A stretch of 64,000 nucleotides of DNA from Sandaracinus amylolyticus (lineage in GTDB: Bacteria; Myxococcota_A; Polyangia; Polyangiales; Sandaracinaceae): assembly GCF_000737325.1 (NCBI RefSeq), contig NZ_CP011125.1, forward strand, positions 9,858,001-9,922,000, read 5' to 3'. The notes beneath the pieces were generated by a model that saw only the letters and a list, made by a program, of their open reading frames with translations, ran no database searches and was not told the origin of the DNA. Positions 51,687 through 60,236 of this stretch are shown here, in pieces. Made by a program: the position numbers and the translations under genes. Numbering within the stretch: position 1 is the stretch's first letter; each line of letters opens with the position of its first letter.

Positions 51687-52727
51687 CTAGACGCGACGGC
51701 CCGTGGCAGCATCGAACAGGTGGATGCGGTCGCGCCGCAGCCGCACGCCGACGCGATCACCGGGCGCGAGGCGCGGCTCGATCGGCGCGATCGCGACGAG
51801 CGCGGTGTCGGCCGCGAGGTGCACGATCGCTTCGTCCCCGAGCGGCTCGACGACGTCGATCGGCAGCATCACGTCGCCCTCGCCCCCGAGCACGACGTCG
51901 CGCGGACGCACGCCGACGAGCACGCGCGTGCCGGACGCGAGCGGTGCGTCGATCGCGCCGAGCGCGGTGCGCGCACGTCCTTCGTGCACCTCGCCTTCGA
52001 TCACGTTCATCGAGGGAGATCCGAGGAAGCGCGCGACGAACACCGTCGCGGGGCGTCGATGCAGCTCCATCGGCTCGCCGATCTGCTCGAGCTCTCCGTC
52101 GCGCAGCACCGCGACGCGCGATCCGAGCGTCATCGCTTCTTCTTGATCGTGCGTGACGTAGAGCATCGTCGCGCCGAGCCTCCGGTGCAGGCGATGGAGC
52201 TCGGCCCGCATGCGCACGCGCAGCGACGCGTCGAGGTTCGAGAGCGGCTCGTCGAGCAGGAACACGTCGGGCGCGCGCACCATCGCGCGGCCGAGCGCGA
52301 CGCGCTGGCGCTGTCCGCCCGAGAGCTGCGCGGGCTTGCGCTCGAGCAGCGGCTCGAGGTCGAGGATCGACGCCACCTCGCGCACGCGTCGATCGACGTC
52401 GTCGCGCGGGACGCGGCGCGTCTCGAGCGGGAACGCGAGGTTCGCGCGCACGGTCTTGTGCGGATAGAGCGCGTAGCTCTGGAAGACCATCGCGACGTTG
52501 CGATCCTGCGGCGGCAGCGCGGTCACGTCGCGCTTGCCGATGCGCACGCGCCCGCTGCTCACGTCCTCGAGCCCCGCGACGATCCGCAGCGCGGTGCTCT
52601 TGCCGCACCCCGAGGGCCCGACCAGCACGAGGAGCTCGCCGTCGCGCACCGCGAGATCGAGGCGACGGATGCCGGGCGTGCCGCCCGGATAGATCTTGCT
52701 CACCGCGTCGAGCTCGAGCGACGCCAT
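51687..52727 (-). CDS. ABC transporter ATPase of the MalK/UgpC type
   Basis: A 346-aa ATPase. Walker A VGPSGCGKSTALRIVAG near 37-53, Q-loop FQSYALYPHKTVRANL, signature LSGGQRQRVALGRAM, Walker B VFLLDEPLSNLDA and the H-loop VTHDQEEAM are followed by a C-terminal TOBE/regulatory region (LGGEGDVMLPIDVVEPLGDE). This combination drives sugar or glycerol-3-phosphate uptake with MalF/MalG-type permeases. Its start overlaps the stop of the MalG-like gene by one base. The N-terminal ATG 52727 is clear. It is last in the three-gene transporter operon. Confidence 0.93.
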   Translation of the reverse strand: MASLELDAVSKIYPGGTPGIRRLDLAVRDGELLVLVGPSGCGKSTALRIVAGLEDVSSGRVRIGKRDVTALPPQDRNVAMVFQSYALYPHKTVRANLAFPLETRRVPRDDVDRRVREVASILDLEPLLERKPAQLSGGQRQRVALGRAMVRAPDVFLLDEPLSNLDASLRVRMRAELHRLHRRLGATMLYVTHDQEEAMTLGSRVAVLRDGELEQIGEPMELHRRPATVFVARFLGSPSMNVIEGEVHEGRARTALGAIDAPLASGTRVLVGVRPRDVVLGGEGDVMLPIDVVEPLGDEAIVHLAADTALVAIAPIEPRLAPGDRVGVRLRRDRIHLFDAATGRRV

Positions 52728-53524
52728 CAGCCCTTCACTCCGCCGCCGGTCAGCCCGCTCACGACGCGCCGCGACACCGCGAGCACGAGCAGCACGACCG
52801 GGAGGCTCGCGACGATCGCGCCCGCGAGGATCTCGCCCCACGGCACCTGGTACTGGCCGCGGAAGAGCGCGATCGCGACCGGCACGGTGCGGTGATCGTC
52901 TCCGACCGTGAACGCGAGCGCGAACAGCAGCTCGTTCCAGCAGTAGACGAACGTGAGGATCGCGGTGGTGACGATGCCGGGCAGGGCGGGCGGCGCGACG
53001 ATCTCGACGAGCGTGCGGAGGCGGCTCGCGCCGTCGACGAACGCGGCTTCCTCGAGCTCGCGCGGCAATGCGCGGAGGTGGCCGACGAGGAGCCACACCG
53101 CGAGCGGCATCGCGAACGTGAGGTACGGCAGCACGAGCCCGGGGTAGGTGTCGACGAGCCCGACCGCGCGCAGCAGCAGATAGAGCGGCGACACGATCGA
53201 GACCTGGGGGAACATCGTCACCGCGAGGACGAGTGCGAGCACCGCGCCGCGACCGCGGAACGGCATGCGCGCGAGCGCGTACGCACACGCGGTGGCGAGC
53301 GGCACCGCGAGCGCCGTCGTGCACGCCGCGACGAAGAGCGAGTTGAGGATCGGACGCACGAAGTGGTGCTCGGTGAAGAGCGCTCGGTAGTGCTCGAGCG
53401 TGAGCGTGATCGCGGTGGACGCGCCTTGGAGCTCGGACTCCGGTCGCAGCGACGCGACGAGCGCGAGGGCGAGCGGCGCCGCCATCGCGAGGAGCAGGAG
53501 CACGCCGCAGCCGCGCGCCTTCAT
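52727..53524 (-). CDS. MalG-type ABC sugar transporter permease
   Basis: A 265-aa inner-membrane permease with six predicted helices. The cytosolic coupling loop EEAAFVDGASRLRTLVEIVAPPALPG near 175-200 is the EAA motif that contacts the ATPase. ATG 53524 overlaps the stop of the binding-protein/permease fusion by four bases (ATGA). It pairs with the fused MalF-like part to form the channel. Length and topology are normal for MalG. Confidence 0.92.
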   Translation of the reverse strand: MKARGCGVLLLLAMAAPLALALVASLRPESELQGASTAITLTLEHYRALFTEHHFVRPILNSLFVAACTTALAVPLATACAYALARMPFRGRGAVLALVLAVTMFPQVSIVSPLYLLLRAVGLVDTYPGLVLPYLTFAMPLAVWLLVGHLRALPRELEEAAFVDGASRLRTLVEIVAPPALPGIVTTAILTFVYCWNELLFALAFTVGDDHRTVPVAIALFRGQYQVPWGEILAGAIVASLPVVLLVLAVSRRVVSGLTGGGVKG

Positions 53525-55737
53525 CGCCGCGTCTCCTCGGCGCCGAGCACGCGCACGCAGACGAGCGCGAAGATCGCGGTGCACGCGAAGATCACGATCG
53601 AGATCGCCGAGCCGTAGCCGAAGCGCAGGTCGGAGAAGAGCGTCTGGAAGTCGTAGAGCGCGAGCGGCTCGGTCGCGGTGCCGGGCCCACCGCCCGTGAG
53701 CACGTACGCGAGGTCGAACACGCGGAAGGCATCGAGCGCGCGGAAGAGCAACGCGACGACGAGCGCCGGTCGCAGCAGCGGCAGCGTGATGTGGACGAAG
53801 CGCCGCACCGGGCCGGCACCGTCGACGCGCGCCGCTTCGTGCAGCGCGGGATCGATCGACGTGAGCCCGGCGAGCAGCAGCAGCGCGACGAACGGCGTGG
53901 TCTTCCACACGTCGGCCGCGATCAGCGGGATCCACGCTGCGCTCGGATGCGAGAGGAATGCGAAGGGCTCGTCGCGCAGGCCGAGCGCGACCAGCGCGTC
54001 GCTCGCGAACGAACGATCTCCCTCGAAGAGGAAGCGCCACACCAGCGCGGCGACGACGGTCGGCAGCGCCCACGGGAGCAGCGCCATCGCGCGGGTGATG
54101 CCGCGCCATCGGCGCGTAGCGTCGAGGACGAGCGCGAGCGCGAGACCGAGCAGCACCTCGAGCACGACGCAGCACGTCGTGAAGAGCACGGTGTGCGCGA
54201 GCGCTTCCCAGAAGCGCGGCGTGGACGCGAGCTCGCCGTAGTTCGCGAGCCCGACGAGCGGTCGACCTCGCCACGGCGCGCGCAGGTCGTGGTCGTGCAG
54301 CGACTCCGCGAACGTGAGGGTGAGCGGGACGATCGCGAAGAGCGCGATGACGAGCAGCGCGGGCAGCACGAGCCCCCACGCGACGCGCTCCTCGCGCGTC
54401 AGCGCGCGAGCGCGCCACGCCAGCCACCCCACCGCGACGATCGCGGCGACCAGCGCGAGCCATCCCAGCCACGTCGCGGACGACGCCGCGCTCGGAGGGC
54501 GCGACGCGTGCGCCAGTCGAGCCCGCATCTCGTCCGCCGCGGCGGAGAGCGCAGCGCGCGGCGACTCCTGGTTCGTGAGCGCGCGATGCAGGTGGATCTG
54601 CAGCGCGCGCGAGATCTCGCCGTACACCGGTGTCGACGGACGCAGCGCGGCGCGCAGGATCACCTCGCGCGCCTCGTGCGCCGGGATCGGCGAGGCTTCG
54701 GCGAAGCGCGGATCGTCGTAGAGCGAGGGGCGCGGCGGGAGCTGCCCCGCGATCGCGAGCCGCTCGAGCATCTGCTCGGGCCTCGAGAGGAACTCGATCA
54801 GCGCGAACGCCTCGTCGGGATGCTCGGAGCGCGCGTTGATCGCGAGCAGCTGCCCGCCGAGCGCCGCGGTCGGCGCGCCGTCCGGTGTGCCGGGCATCGG
54901 CGCGACCGCGAAGCGACCCGCGATGGGCGAGGCCTGCATCAGCCGGTACGCGTACGGCCAGTTGCGCATGAAGAGCGCGCGCCCGTTCTGGAACGCGAAG
55001 CGCGCCTGCTCCTCGCGGAACGAGAGCGCCTCCTCGGGGATCACACGATCGACGTGGATCGCGTCGCGCATCCACTCGAGCGCGCGCACCGCCGCGTCGG
55101 AGTCGACGACGACCTCGCCGCGCGCGTCGACGATCTCGCCGCCGTACGCGCCGAGCATCTCGACGAACACCGTGACGAGCCCTTCGCCGCGCGCCGCCGA
55201 GAGCACGAGCCCGTGATCGACGCGCGCATCGCGCGCCCTCGCCGTGAGCTCGTCGAGCGACGCCGGCGCGTGATCGACGAGGTCGGTGCGCCAGTAGAGC
55301 ATCCCGACGTCGACGAACCACGGCATCGCGAAGAGCCGACCGTCGTGACGACCGGCCTCGAGCACGCGCGGGAACGTGTCGCGCACGTCGGGCGCGAAGC
55401 GATCGAGCGGAAGGATCCATCCCGCCGACGCGAGCTCCGCCGTCCAGATGACGTCGATCTGGAGGAGGTCGGGCTCGCTCACGCCCGCGTTCAGCCACTG
55501 CACGTAGAGCTGGTGCCGCGGGTCGGGATCGTCGGGCATCTCGATCGTCGCGACGCGCACGCCGGGGTGCTCGTCCTCGAACCGGCGCAGCTGTCGCGCG
55601 AGGATCGAGCGCTCCTCGCCGACCGCGCTGACCGGGAACGTGAGCACGACCGCGTCGTCACGCTCGCGCGGCGCGCACGAGATCACGGCGAGCAGCGCGA
55701 GGCAGACGGTGAAGCGCACCGGCTCTCGCGACTCCAT
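53521..55737 (-). CDS. fused extracellular sugar-binding protein and MalF-type permease
   Basis: A 738-aa polypeptide joining two normally separate parts. From ATG 55737 it has a signal sequence with lipobox-like AVISC (Cys 21), then a family-1 sugar-binding protein (about 25-400; LDRFAPDVRDTFPRVLEAGR, MPWFVDVGMLYWRTDLVDH, LSRPEQMLERLA). A linker leads to a helix near 422-442 and a MalF-like permease with the EAA motif EAARVDGAGPVRRFVHITLP near 634-653. Binding protein is thus tethered to its own channel. An in-frame ATG at 55758 gives a less convincing signal peptide. Coupled to malG- and ATPase-like genes. Confidence 0.88.
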   Translation of the reverse strand: MESREPVRFTVCLALLAVISCAPRERDDAVVLTFPVSAVGEERSILARQLRRFEDEHPGVRVATIEMPDDPDPRHQLYVQWLNAGVSEPDLLQIDVIWTAELASAGWILPLDRFAPDVRDTFPRVLEAGRHDGRLFAMPWFVDVGMLYWRTDLVDHAPASLDELTARARDARVDHGLVLSAARGEGLVTVFVEMLGAYGGEIVDARGEVVVDSDAAVRALEWMRDAIHVDRVIPEEALSFREEQARFAFQNGRALFMRNWPYAYRLMQASPIAGRFAVAPMPGTPDGAPTAALGGQLLAINARSEHPDEAFALIEFLSRPEQMLERLAIAGQLPPRPSLYDDPRFAEASPIPAHEAREVILRAALRPSTPVYGEISRALQIHLHRALTNQESPRAALSAAADEMRARLAHASRPPSAASSATWLGWLALVAAIVAVGWLAWRARALTREERVAWGLVLPALLVIALFAIVPLTLTFAESLHDHDLRAPWRGRPLVGLANYGELASTPRFWEALAHTVLFTTCCVVLEVLLGLALALVLDATRRWRGITRAMALLPWALPTVVAALVWRFLFEGDRSFASDALVALGLRDEPFAFLSHPSAAWIPLIAADVWKTTPFVALLLLAGLTSIDPALHEAARVDGAGPVRRFVHITLPLLRPALVVALLFRALDAFRVFDLAYVLTGGGPGTATEPLALYDFQTLFSDLRFGYGSAISIVIFACTAIFALVCVRVLGAEETRR

Positions 55738-55795
55738 GCGCGCCGTTCTCGCGATCACCAGTCCTGTGACGCGGTCGTGGGATCGCCCAGCCTGC

Positions 55796-55801
55796 TACAG
55801 T
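55796..55801 (+). promoter_or_regulatory. crtB -10-like hexamer
   Basis: TACAGT ends 8 bases before the crtB GTG, so transcription would start next to the start codon. It lies in the 72-bp divergent space between crtB and the transporter operon; no clear -35. Confidence 0.4.
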
Positions 55802-55809
55802 GCCCGCCC

Positions 55810-56721
55810 GTGAGCGCCGCGATCGAACGGGACCTCGAGGCGTGTCGTGCGCTGCTCGCGCGGGGATCGAAGTCCTTCGCGTTCGCCTCGCGCGCGCTGC
55901 CCTATCGGCTGCGCGATCCGGTGGCGGCGTTCTACGCGTTCTGTCGCGTGTCCGACGACGCGGTCGACGAGAGCGACGACCCGCGCGCTGCGCTGGCCAC
56001 GCTGCACGCGCGCCTCGACGCGGCGTACGCGGGCACGCCCCACGACGACCCGGTCGACCGCGCGCTCGCGTGGCTCGCCCACACCCACGGCCTTCCGCGC
56101 GGCCCGCTCGAGGCGCTGCTCGAGGGCTACCTGTGGGACGTCGAGCGCCGCACCTACGAGGACCTCGCGGGCACCATCGCGTACTCGGCGCGCGTCGCGT
56201 CGAGCGTCGGGGTCGCGATGACCGCGCTCATGGGCCGGCGTGCGCCGCGCACCCTCGCGCGCGCCGCGGACCTCGGCGTCGCGATGCAGCTCACGAACAT
56301 CGCGCGCGACGTCGGCGAGGACGCGCGCAACGGTCGCCTGTACCTCCCGCGCGCGTGGATGCGCGAGGAGGGTGTCGACCCGGATCGATTCGCTTCCGCT
56401 CCAACGTTCTCACCGGCGCTCGGACGCGTCGTGCGTCGCGTGCTGGACGAGGCCGACGTGCTCTACGCGCGCGCCGAGGTCGGCATCGCCGATCTCCCGG
56501 CGGACTGTCGCCTCGCGATCCGCGCGGCCTCGCGCATCTACCGCGACATCGGGCGGGTGATCCGGTCGCGCGGATGCGATAGCGTCAGCGCGCGGGCTCA
56601 CACCACCGGGGCACGCAAGGCCCTGCTGCTCGCGCGTGCCACCGTGGTCGCGGGCGGAAGCGCGTCCGACGACGCGCCGCTCGCGGAGACGCGCTTCTTG
56701 GTCGACGCCGCCGCTGCCTGA
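55810..56721 (+). CDS. crtB: phytoene synthase
   Basis: A 303-aa prenyl synthase that joins two geranylgeranyl-PP to phytoene. Key features are RGSKSFAFASRALP near 18-31, the first Asp-rich motif DDAVDESDD near 53, YLWDVERRTYEDL near 107, and the second motif in QLTNIARDVGEDARNGRLYLP near 160-178. Length is normal. The start is GTG 55810 (VSAAIERDLEACRAL). It heads a rightward crtB-crtT-crtU run and is divergent from the sugar transporter operon. Confidence 0.95.
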   Translation: MSAAIERDLEACRALLARGSKSFAFASRALPYRLRDPVAAFYAFCRVSDDAVDESDDPRAALATLHARLDAAYAGTPHDDPVDRALAWLAHTHGLPRGPLEALLEGYLWDVERRTYEDLAGTIAYSARVASSVGVAMTALMGRRAPRTLARAADLGVAMQLTNIARDVGEDARNGRLYLPRAWMREEGVDPDRFASAPTFSPALGRVVRRVLDEADVLYARAEVGIADLPADCRLAIRAASRIYRDIGRVIRSRGCDSVSARAHTTGARKALLLARATVVAGGSASDDAPLAETRFLVDAAAA

Positions 56722-56732
56722 ACCCGTCTGCT

Positions 56733-57539
56733 GTGTCGCGGACCGATCGCCGCCTTCTCACGGAGCCCTCGTTGCCGAACGCCTCCTCGCCCGAAGCCAT
56801 CGTCCCCGAGGCCGACTCTCTCGAAGCTCAGCGCAAGCGCGAGGTCCCGCGCGACTTCGACGACGTCGCGGACACCTACGACTTCCTCACCGGGCTGAAC
56901 CCCGGCTACCACCGCCACCTGCGGCTCAGCGCCGAGCGCCTCGTGCTCCCGCGCGGCGCACGCGTGCTCGACCTGTGCTGCGGCACCGGCCTGTCGACCG
57001 AGGCGCTGCGCGTCACGTACCCCGACGCCGACATCGTCGGGCTCGATGCGTCGGAGGGCATGCTCGCGGTCGCGCGCCGCAAGGAGGTGCTCGCGGGCAT
57101 CGACTTCGTGCACGGCGACGCGACCGATCCTCGCGCGGCGGGCGTCGAGGGCCCGTTCGACGGGATCCTGATGGCGTACGGGATCCGCAACATCGCCGAC
57201 CCCGATCGCTGCCTGCGCAACCTGCGCGCGCTGCTCGCGCCGGGCGGGCGCATCGTGTTCCACGAGTACTCGGTCGCCGAGTCGCTGACCGCGCGCGCGG
57301 TGTGGGACGCGGTCTGCTACGGGATCATCATCCCCGGCGGGCTCGTCACCGCGGGCGACGCGCGCATCTATCGCTACCTTCGCCAGAGCGTCGTGTCGTT
57401 CGACGGAGTGCGCGCCTTCGAGGCGCGCCTCGCGCGCGCCGGCTTCGAGCGGGTGCGCACCGAGCCGATGGACGGCTGGCAGCGCAACGTGCTGCACAGC
57501 TTCGTCGCGCACGCGCCGTCGCAGGTGGAGCGAGAGTGA
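56733..57539 (+). CDS. crtT: CrtT-like/UbiE-type methyltransferase
   Basis: A 268-aa SAM methyltransferase. Motif I VLDLCCGTGLSTEAL near 85-99, an acidic strand IVGLDASEGM and a post-motif DGILMAYGIRNIADPDRCL are as in UbiE/MenG. The N-terminal ADTYDFLTGLNPGYHRHL is what I associate with CrtT from actinobacterial aromatic carotenoid clusters. Between crtB and crtU, that role is favoured over quinone methylation, but both are possible. GTG 56733 is the start; the stop overlaps the crtU GTG (GTGA). Confidence 0.82.
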   Translation: MSRTDRRLLTEPSLPNASSPEAIVPEADSLEAQRKREVPRDFDDVADTYDFLTGLNPGYHRHLRLSAERLVLPRGARVLDLCCGTGLSTEALRVTYPDADIVGLDASEGMLAVARRKEVLAGIDFVHGDATDPRAAGVEGPFDGILMAYGIRNIADPDRCLRNLRALLAPGGRIVFHEYSVAESLTARAVWDAVCYGIIIPGGLVTAGDARIYRYLRQSVVSFDGVRAFEARLARAGFERVRTEPMDGWQRNVLHSFVAHAPSQVERE

Positions 57540-59113
57540 CCGGGGATCGCCTCGCGCTCGCGCCGCGCCCGTCGCTCGCCGAGCGGCTCGGGCTCGGTCG
57601 CCGCGAGGTGCGCGGTGCGTTCCGCGGCACGCGCGAGCGCGCGGAGCCGGGCACGCGCGTCGCGGTGATCGGCGGCGGCATCGCGGGCACGAGCGCGGCG
57701 TGTGTGCTCGCCGAGCGCGGCGTCGAGGTGGTGCTCGTCGAGAAGGAGCCGTTCCTCGGAGGGCGCCTCGCCGCGTGGAGCGAGCGCCTGCCCGACGGGC
57801 AGCACTTCATGATGGAGCGCGCGTTCCCCGCGTTCCATCGCCACTACTACAACCTCCGCGCGATCCTGCGGCGCATCGATCCCGAGCTCGCGTCCCTCGA
57901 GGCGCTGCCCGACTATCCGATCCTCGGGCCCGACGGAACGACCGACTCGTTCGCGGGTCTGCCCACGACCGCGCCGCTCAACCTGATCTCGCTCTTCCGC
58001 CGCACGCCGTGGCTCACGCTGAACGACCTGCGCAAGATCGACGGCGAGTCGTTCCGCGCGATGCTGACGTTCGATCCGATCCGCAGCTACGGCGAGCTCG
58101 ACGATCGCAGCGCGCGCGACTGGCTCGATCGGCTCGCGCTGCCGCCGCGCGCGAGGGAGATGCTCTTCCGCGTCTTCTCGCGCTCGGTGTTCAACCGCGA
58201 AGAAGCGATCAGCGCGGCCGAGATGATTTCGCGCCTGCACTTCTACTTCCTCGGCAACCCCGAGGGCCTGCGCTTCGACGTGCTCGAGGAGCCGACCAGC
58301 GACGTCCTGTGGAAGCCGATGGAGCGCTACCTCGCGCGCCACGGCGTCGAGCTGCGCATGGGCGTGAGCGCGACGAAGATCGAGCGCGACAAGATCGGCG
58401 CGACGCGGGTGCACCTCGAGGACGGCTCGATCATCGCGTGCGACGGAGCGGTGCTCGCGACGTGCGTGCCCGCGCTGCGCGAGCTCGTGGCGCGCTCGCC
58501 CGATCTGCACGAGAGCGCGGAGTTCGCGCGCTCGATCGACTCGCTCACGACGAGCGCGCCGTTCGCGGTGCTGCGGCTCTTCCTCGATCGCCCGGCGAGC
58601 CCCGATCGTCTGCCGCACGTGAACGTCGCGGGGCTCGGCGCGCTCGACCAGATCACGATCTTCGATCGCTTCGAGGGCGAGAGCCGCCGCTGGGCGCGAC
58701 GCCACGGCGGCACCGTGATCCAGCTGCAGGCGGTCGCGCTCGCGGAGGGACGCGAGGAGCGCGCAGTGCGCAACGAGATGGTCTCGACGCTGCGCGCGGT
58801 CTACGCGGAGCTCTCGGACGCGAACGTGCTGCACGAAGTCATGATGGTGCGGCAGGACCAGCCGGGCTTCGCGCCGGGCAGCCACGCGACGCGCCCGCGC
58901 GTCGTCACGCCGTACGGCAACCTCGTGCTCGCGGGCGACTACGTGAAGCTGCCGTTCCCGACCGCGCTGATGGAGCGCGCAGCGGCGAGCGGCCTGCTCG
59001 CGGCGAACCAGCTGCTGGACCGCTGGGACGTGCGCGGCGAGCCGGTGTGGTCGATCCCGCCGCGCGGCTTCATCGCGTCGATGCGCTTCGCGGGGTCGCC
59101 CGGCGCCACCTGA
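57536..59113 (+). CDS. crtU: CrtU-type carotene desaturase/methyltransferase (aromatic end-group synthase)
   Basis: A 525-aa FAD protein from GTG 57536. After a 40-residue extension come VAVIGGGIAGTSAACVLAER, VVLVEKEPFLGGRLAAW and HFMMERAFPAFHRHYYNL. The run RSVFNREEAISAAEMISRLH and YFLGNPEGLRFDV is as in CrtU isorenieratene/chlorobactene synthases, which turn a beta-ring into an aromatic ring with methyl migration. The C-terminal GNLVLAGDYVKLPFP is present. It needs a cyclised substrate, and no lycopene cyclase is visible here. Overlap with crtT shows co-translation. Confidence 0.88.
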   Translation: MTGDRLALAPRPSLAERLGLGRREVRGAFRGTRERAEPGTRVAVIGGGIAGTSAACVLAERGVEVVLVEKEPFLGGRLAAWSERLPDGQHFMMERAFPAFHRHYYNLRAILRRIDPELASLEALPDYPILGPDGTTDSFAGLPTTAPLNLISLFRRTPWLTLNDLRKIDGESFRAMLTFDPIRSYGELDDRSARDWLDRLALPPRAREMLFRVFSRSVFNREEAISAAEMISRLHFYFLGNPEGLRFDVLEEPTSDVLWKPMERYLARHGVELRMGVSATKIERDKIGATRVHLEDGSIIACDGAVLATCVPALRELVARSPDLHESAEFARSIDSLTTSAPFAVLRLFLDRPASPDRLPHVNVAGLGALDQITIFDRFEGESRRWARRHGGTVIQLQAVALAEGREERAVRNEMVSTLRAVYAELSDANVLHEVMMVRQDQPGFAPGSHATRPRVVTPYGNLVLAGDYVKLPFPTALMERAAASGLLAANQLLDRWDVRGEPVWSIPPRGFIASMRFAGSPGAT

Positions 59114-59188
59114 GCGCTCTTTAGCCGCGTTCGTAGACTCGTCGGGTCGTGTGCGCCGCCGATAGGCTCGCGGCGTGGAGGTGCCACG

Positions 59189-59860
59189 ATGCGGATGCTC
59201 GGCTCCAGCTCTTCGCTCGCGACGTTCCGATACGACCTCGTGTTCCTGCACGCGAGCTTGCTCGCCGATGATCGCCCAGCGGTGAACGCGCTCGCGCCGC
59301 GCGTCGCCGCGAAGCTCGCGGAGCTCCGCGCCGAGCGCGACGCGTTCGAGCTCGCCGAGGACGCGGCGGTGGTGTTGCGCGCCCGCAAGGCTCGTCGAGA
59401 CGCGGTGCTCGACAAGCAGGTCATCGGATTCGGCGGGCACGTGCGAGCGATCGATCCGACGCTCTACGCGGTGTTCTTCAAGTCGCTGAGCCCGTCGCGC
59501 GTCGCGAAGCTCGGGCTCGACGACGAGCTCGAGCAGGTGCGGCGCATCGTCGGCGAGCTGGCGCGGCTGCCCGCCGATCACGCGGAGCGCGCGGCCTACG
59601 AGACCTCGCTCCGCGGCGCGCTCGACGCGCTGGTCACCGCGAAGGCGGCGAGCAACGAGGCCGACACCGCGCTGGCGCTCGCACGCTCGCGCGTCGAGCA
59701 GTTCAAGCTCGAGCTCGACCGCACCCGGGTGGAGCTCCACGGCCAGCTGGTGACGCTCAGCCGCAGCAAGGGCGAGGCGGACGACTTCTTCCGTCCCACC
59801 GCGACCGCGCCCGCGAACGACGACAACGAGGGCGATCCCGTCACGCCCCCCGCGAGCTGA
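59189..59860 (+). CDS. helical/coiled-coil protein of unknown function
   Basis: A 223-aa protein, mostly helix: long charged heptad-like stretches at about 30-75 and 140-195 (LAELRAERDAFELAEDAAVV, ARSRVEQFKLELDRTRVELH) with a short non-helical centre (VIGFGGHVRAIDPTLYAVFF). No signal peptide or membrane segment. GGAGGTG lies about 8 bases before ATG 59189. It follows the carotenoid genes in the same direction but its role is unknown. A hairpin follows. Confidence 0.72.
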   Translation: MRMLGSSSSLATFRYDLVFLHASLLADDRPAVNALAPRVAAKLAELRAERDAFELAEDAAVVLRARKARRDAVLDKQVIGFGGHVRAIDPTLYAVFFKSLSPSRVAKLGLDDELEQVRRIVGELARLPADHAERAAYETSLRGALDALVTAKAASNEADTALALARSRVEQFKLELDRTRVELHGQLVTLSRSKGEADDFFRPTATAPANDDNEGDPVTPPAS

Positions 59861-59867
59861 CGCCGTC

Positions 59868-59899
59868 GGGCCCTCCGCGTACGCCGCGCCGGGGGGCCC
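59868..59899 (+). terminator. GC-rich hairpin after the coiled-coil gene
   Basis: GGGCCCTCCG (59868-59877) can pair with CGGGGGGCCC (59890-59899) through a 12-base loop, with one G-T pair. It lies 8 bases after the stop; no T-run. Confidence 0.45.
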
Positions 59900-59971
59900 T
59901 CGATGCGTCGCGTCGCCGTCGTCGCGCCGGGAGAGACGCTGGCGACGCGCGCGGCGACCGTGGTCGCGGCT

Positions 59972-60236
59972 GGAGAACGCCTCTCGAGGATCTCGGGAGG
60001 CGTTTTCTCGTCTCGAGAAGGGCTCTCGAGGATCTCGGGAGGCGCTTTCTCGTCTGGAGAAGGGCTCTCGAGGATCTCGGGAGGCGTTCTCTCGCCTGGA
60101 GCAAGGCTCTCGAGGATCTCGAGAGGCGTTCTCTCGCCTGGAGAAGGCTCCTCGAGGATCTCGAGAGGCGTTCTCTCGCCTGGAGAACGTCCGGGGAAGC
60201 GCTCGAGGACGGCTCTCTCGCCTGGAGAACGGTCGC
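59972..60236. repeat. six-copy 42-bp tandem repeat rich in CTCGAG and hairpins
   Basis: Six full 42-bp units begin at 59972, 60014, 60056, 60098, 60140 and 60182, with 13 bases of a seventh to 60236. Most units contain GGAGAA, CTCTCGAGGATCTCG and GGCGTTCTCTCGCCT. In units four and five CTCTCGAG and CTCGAGAG form an 8-bp perfect stem around GAT. The last unit is diverged. The array fills the space between the convergent coiled-coil and Rieske genes and ends on the Rieske stop. Both strands stay open as 14-residue repeats, but I see no sign of a real protein. Nothing else is seen in 59861-60235 besides the hairpin at 59868. Confidence 0.9.
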
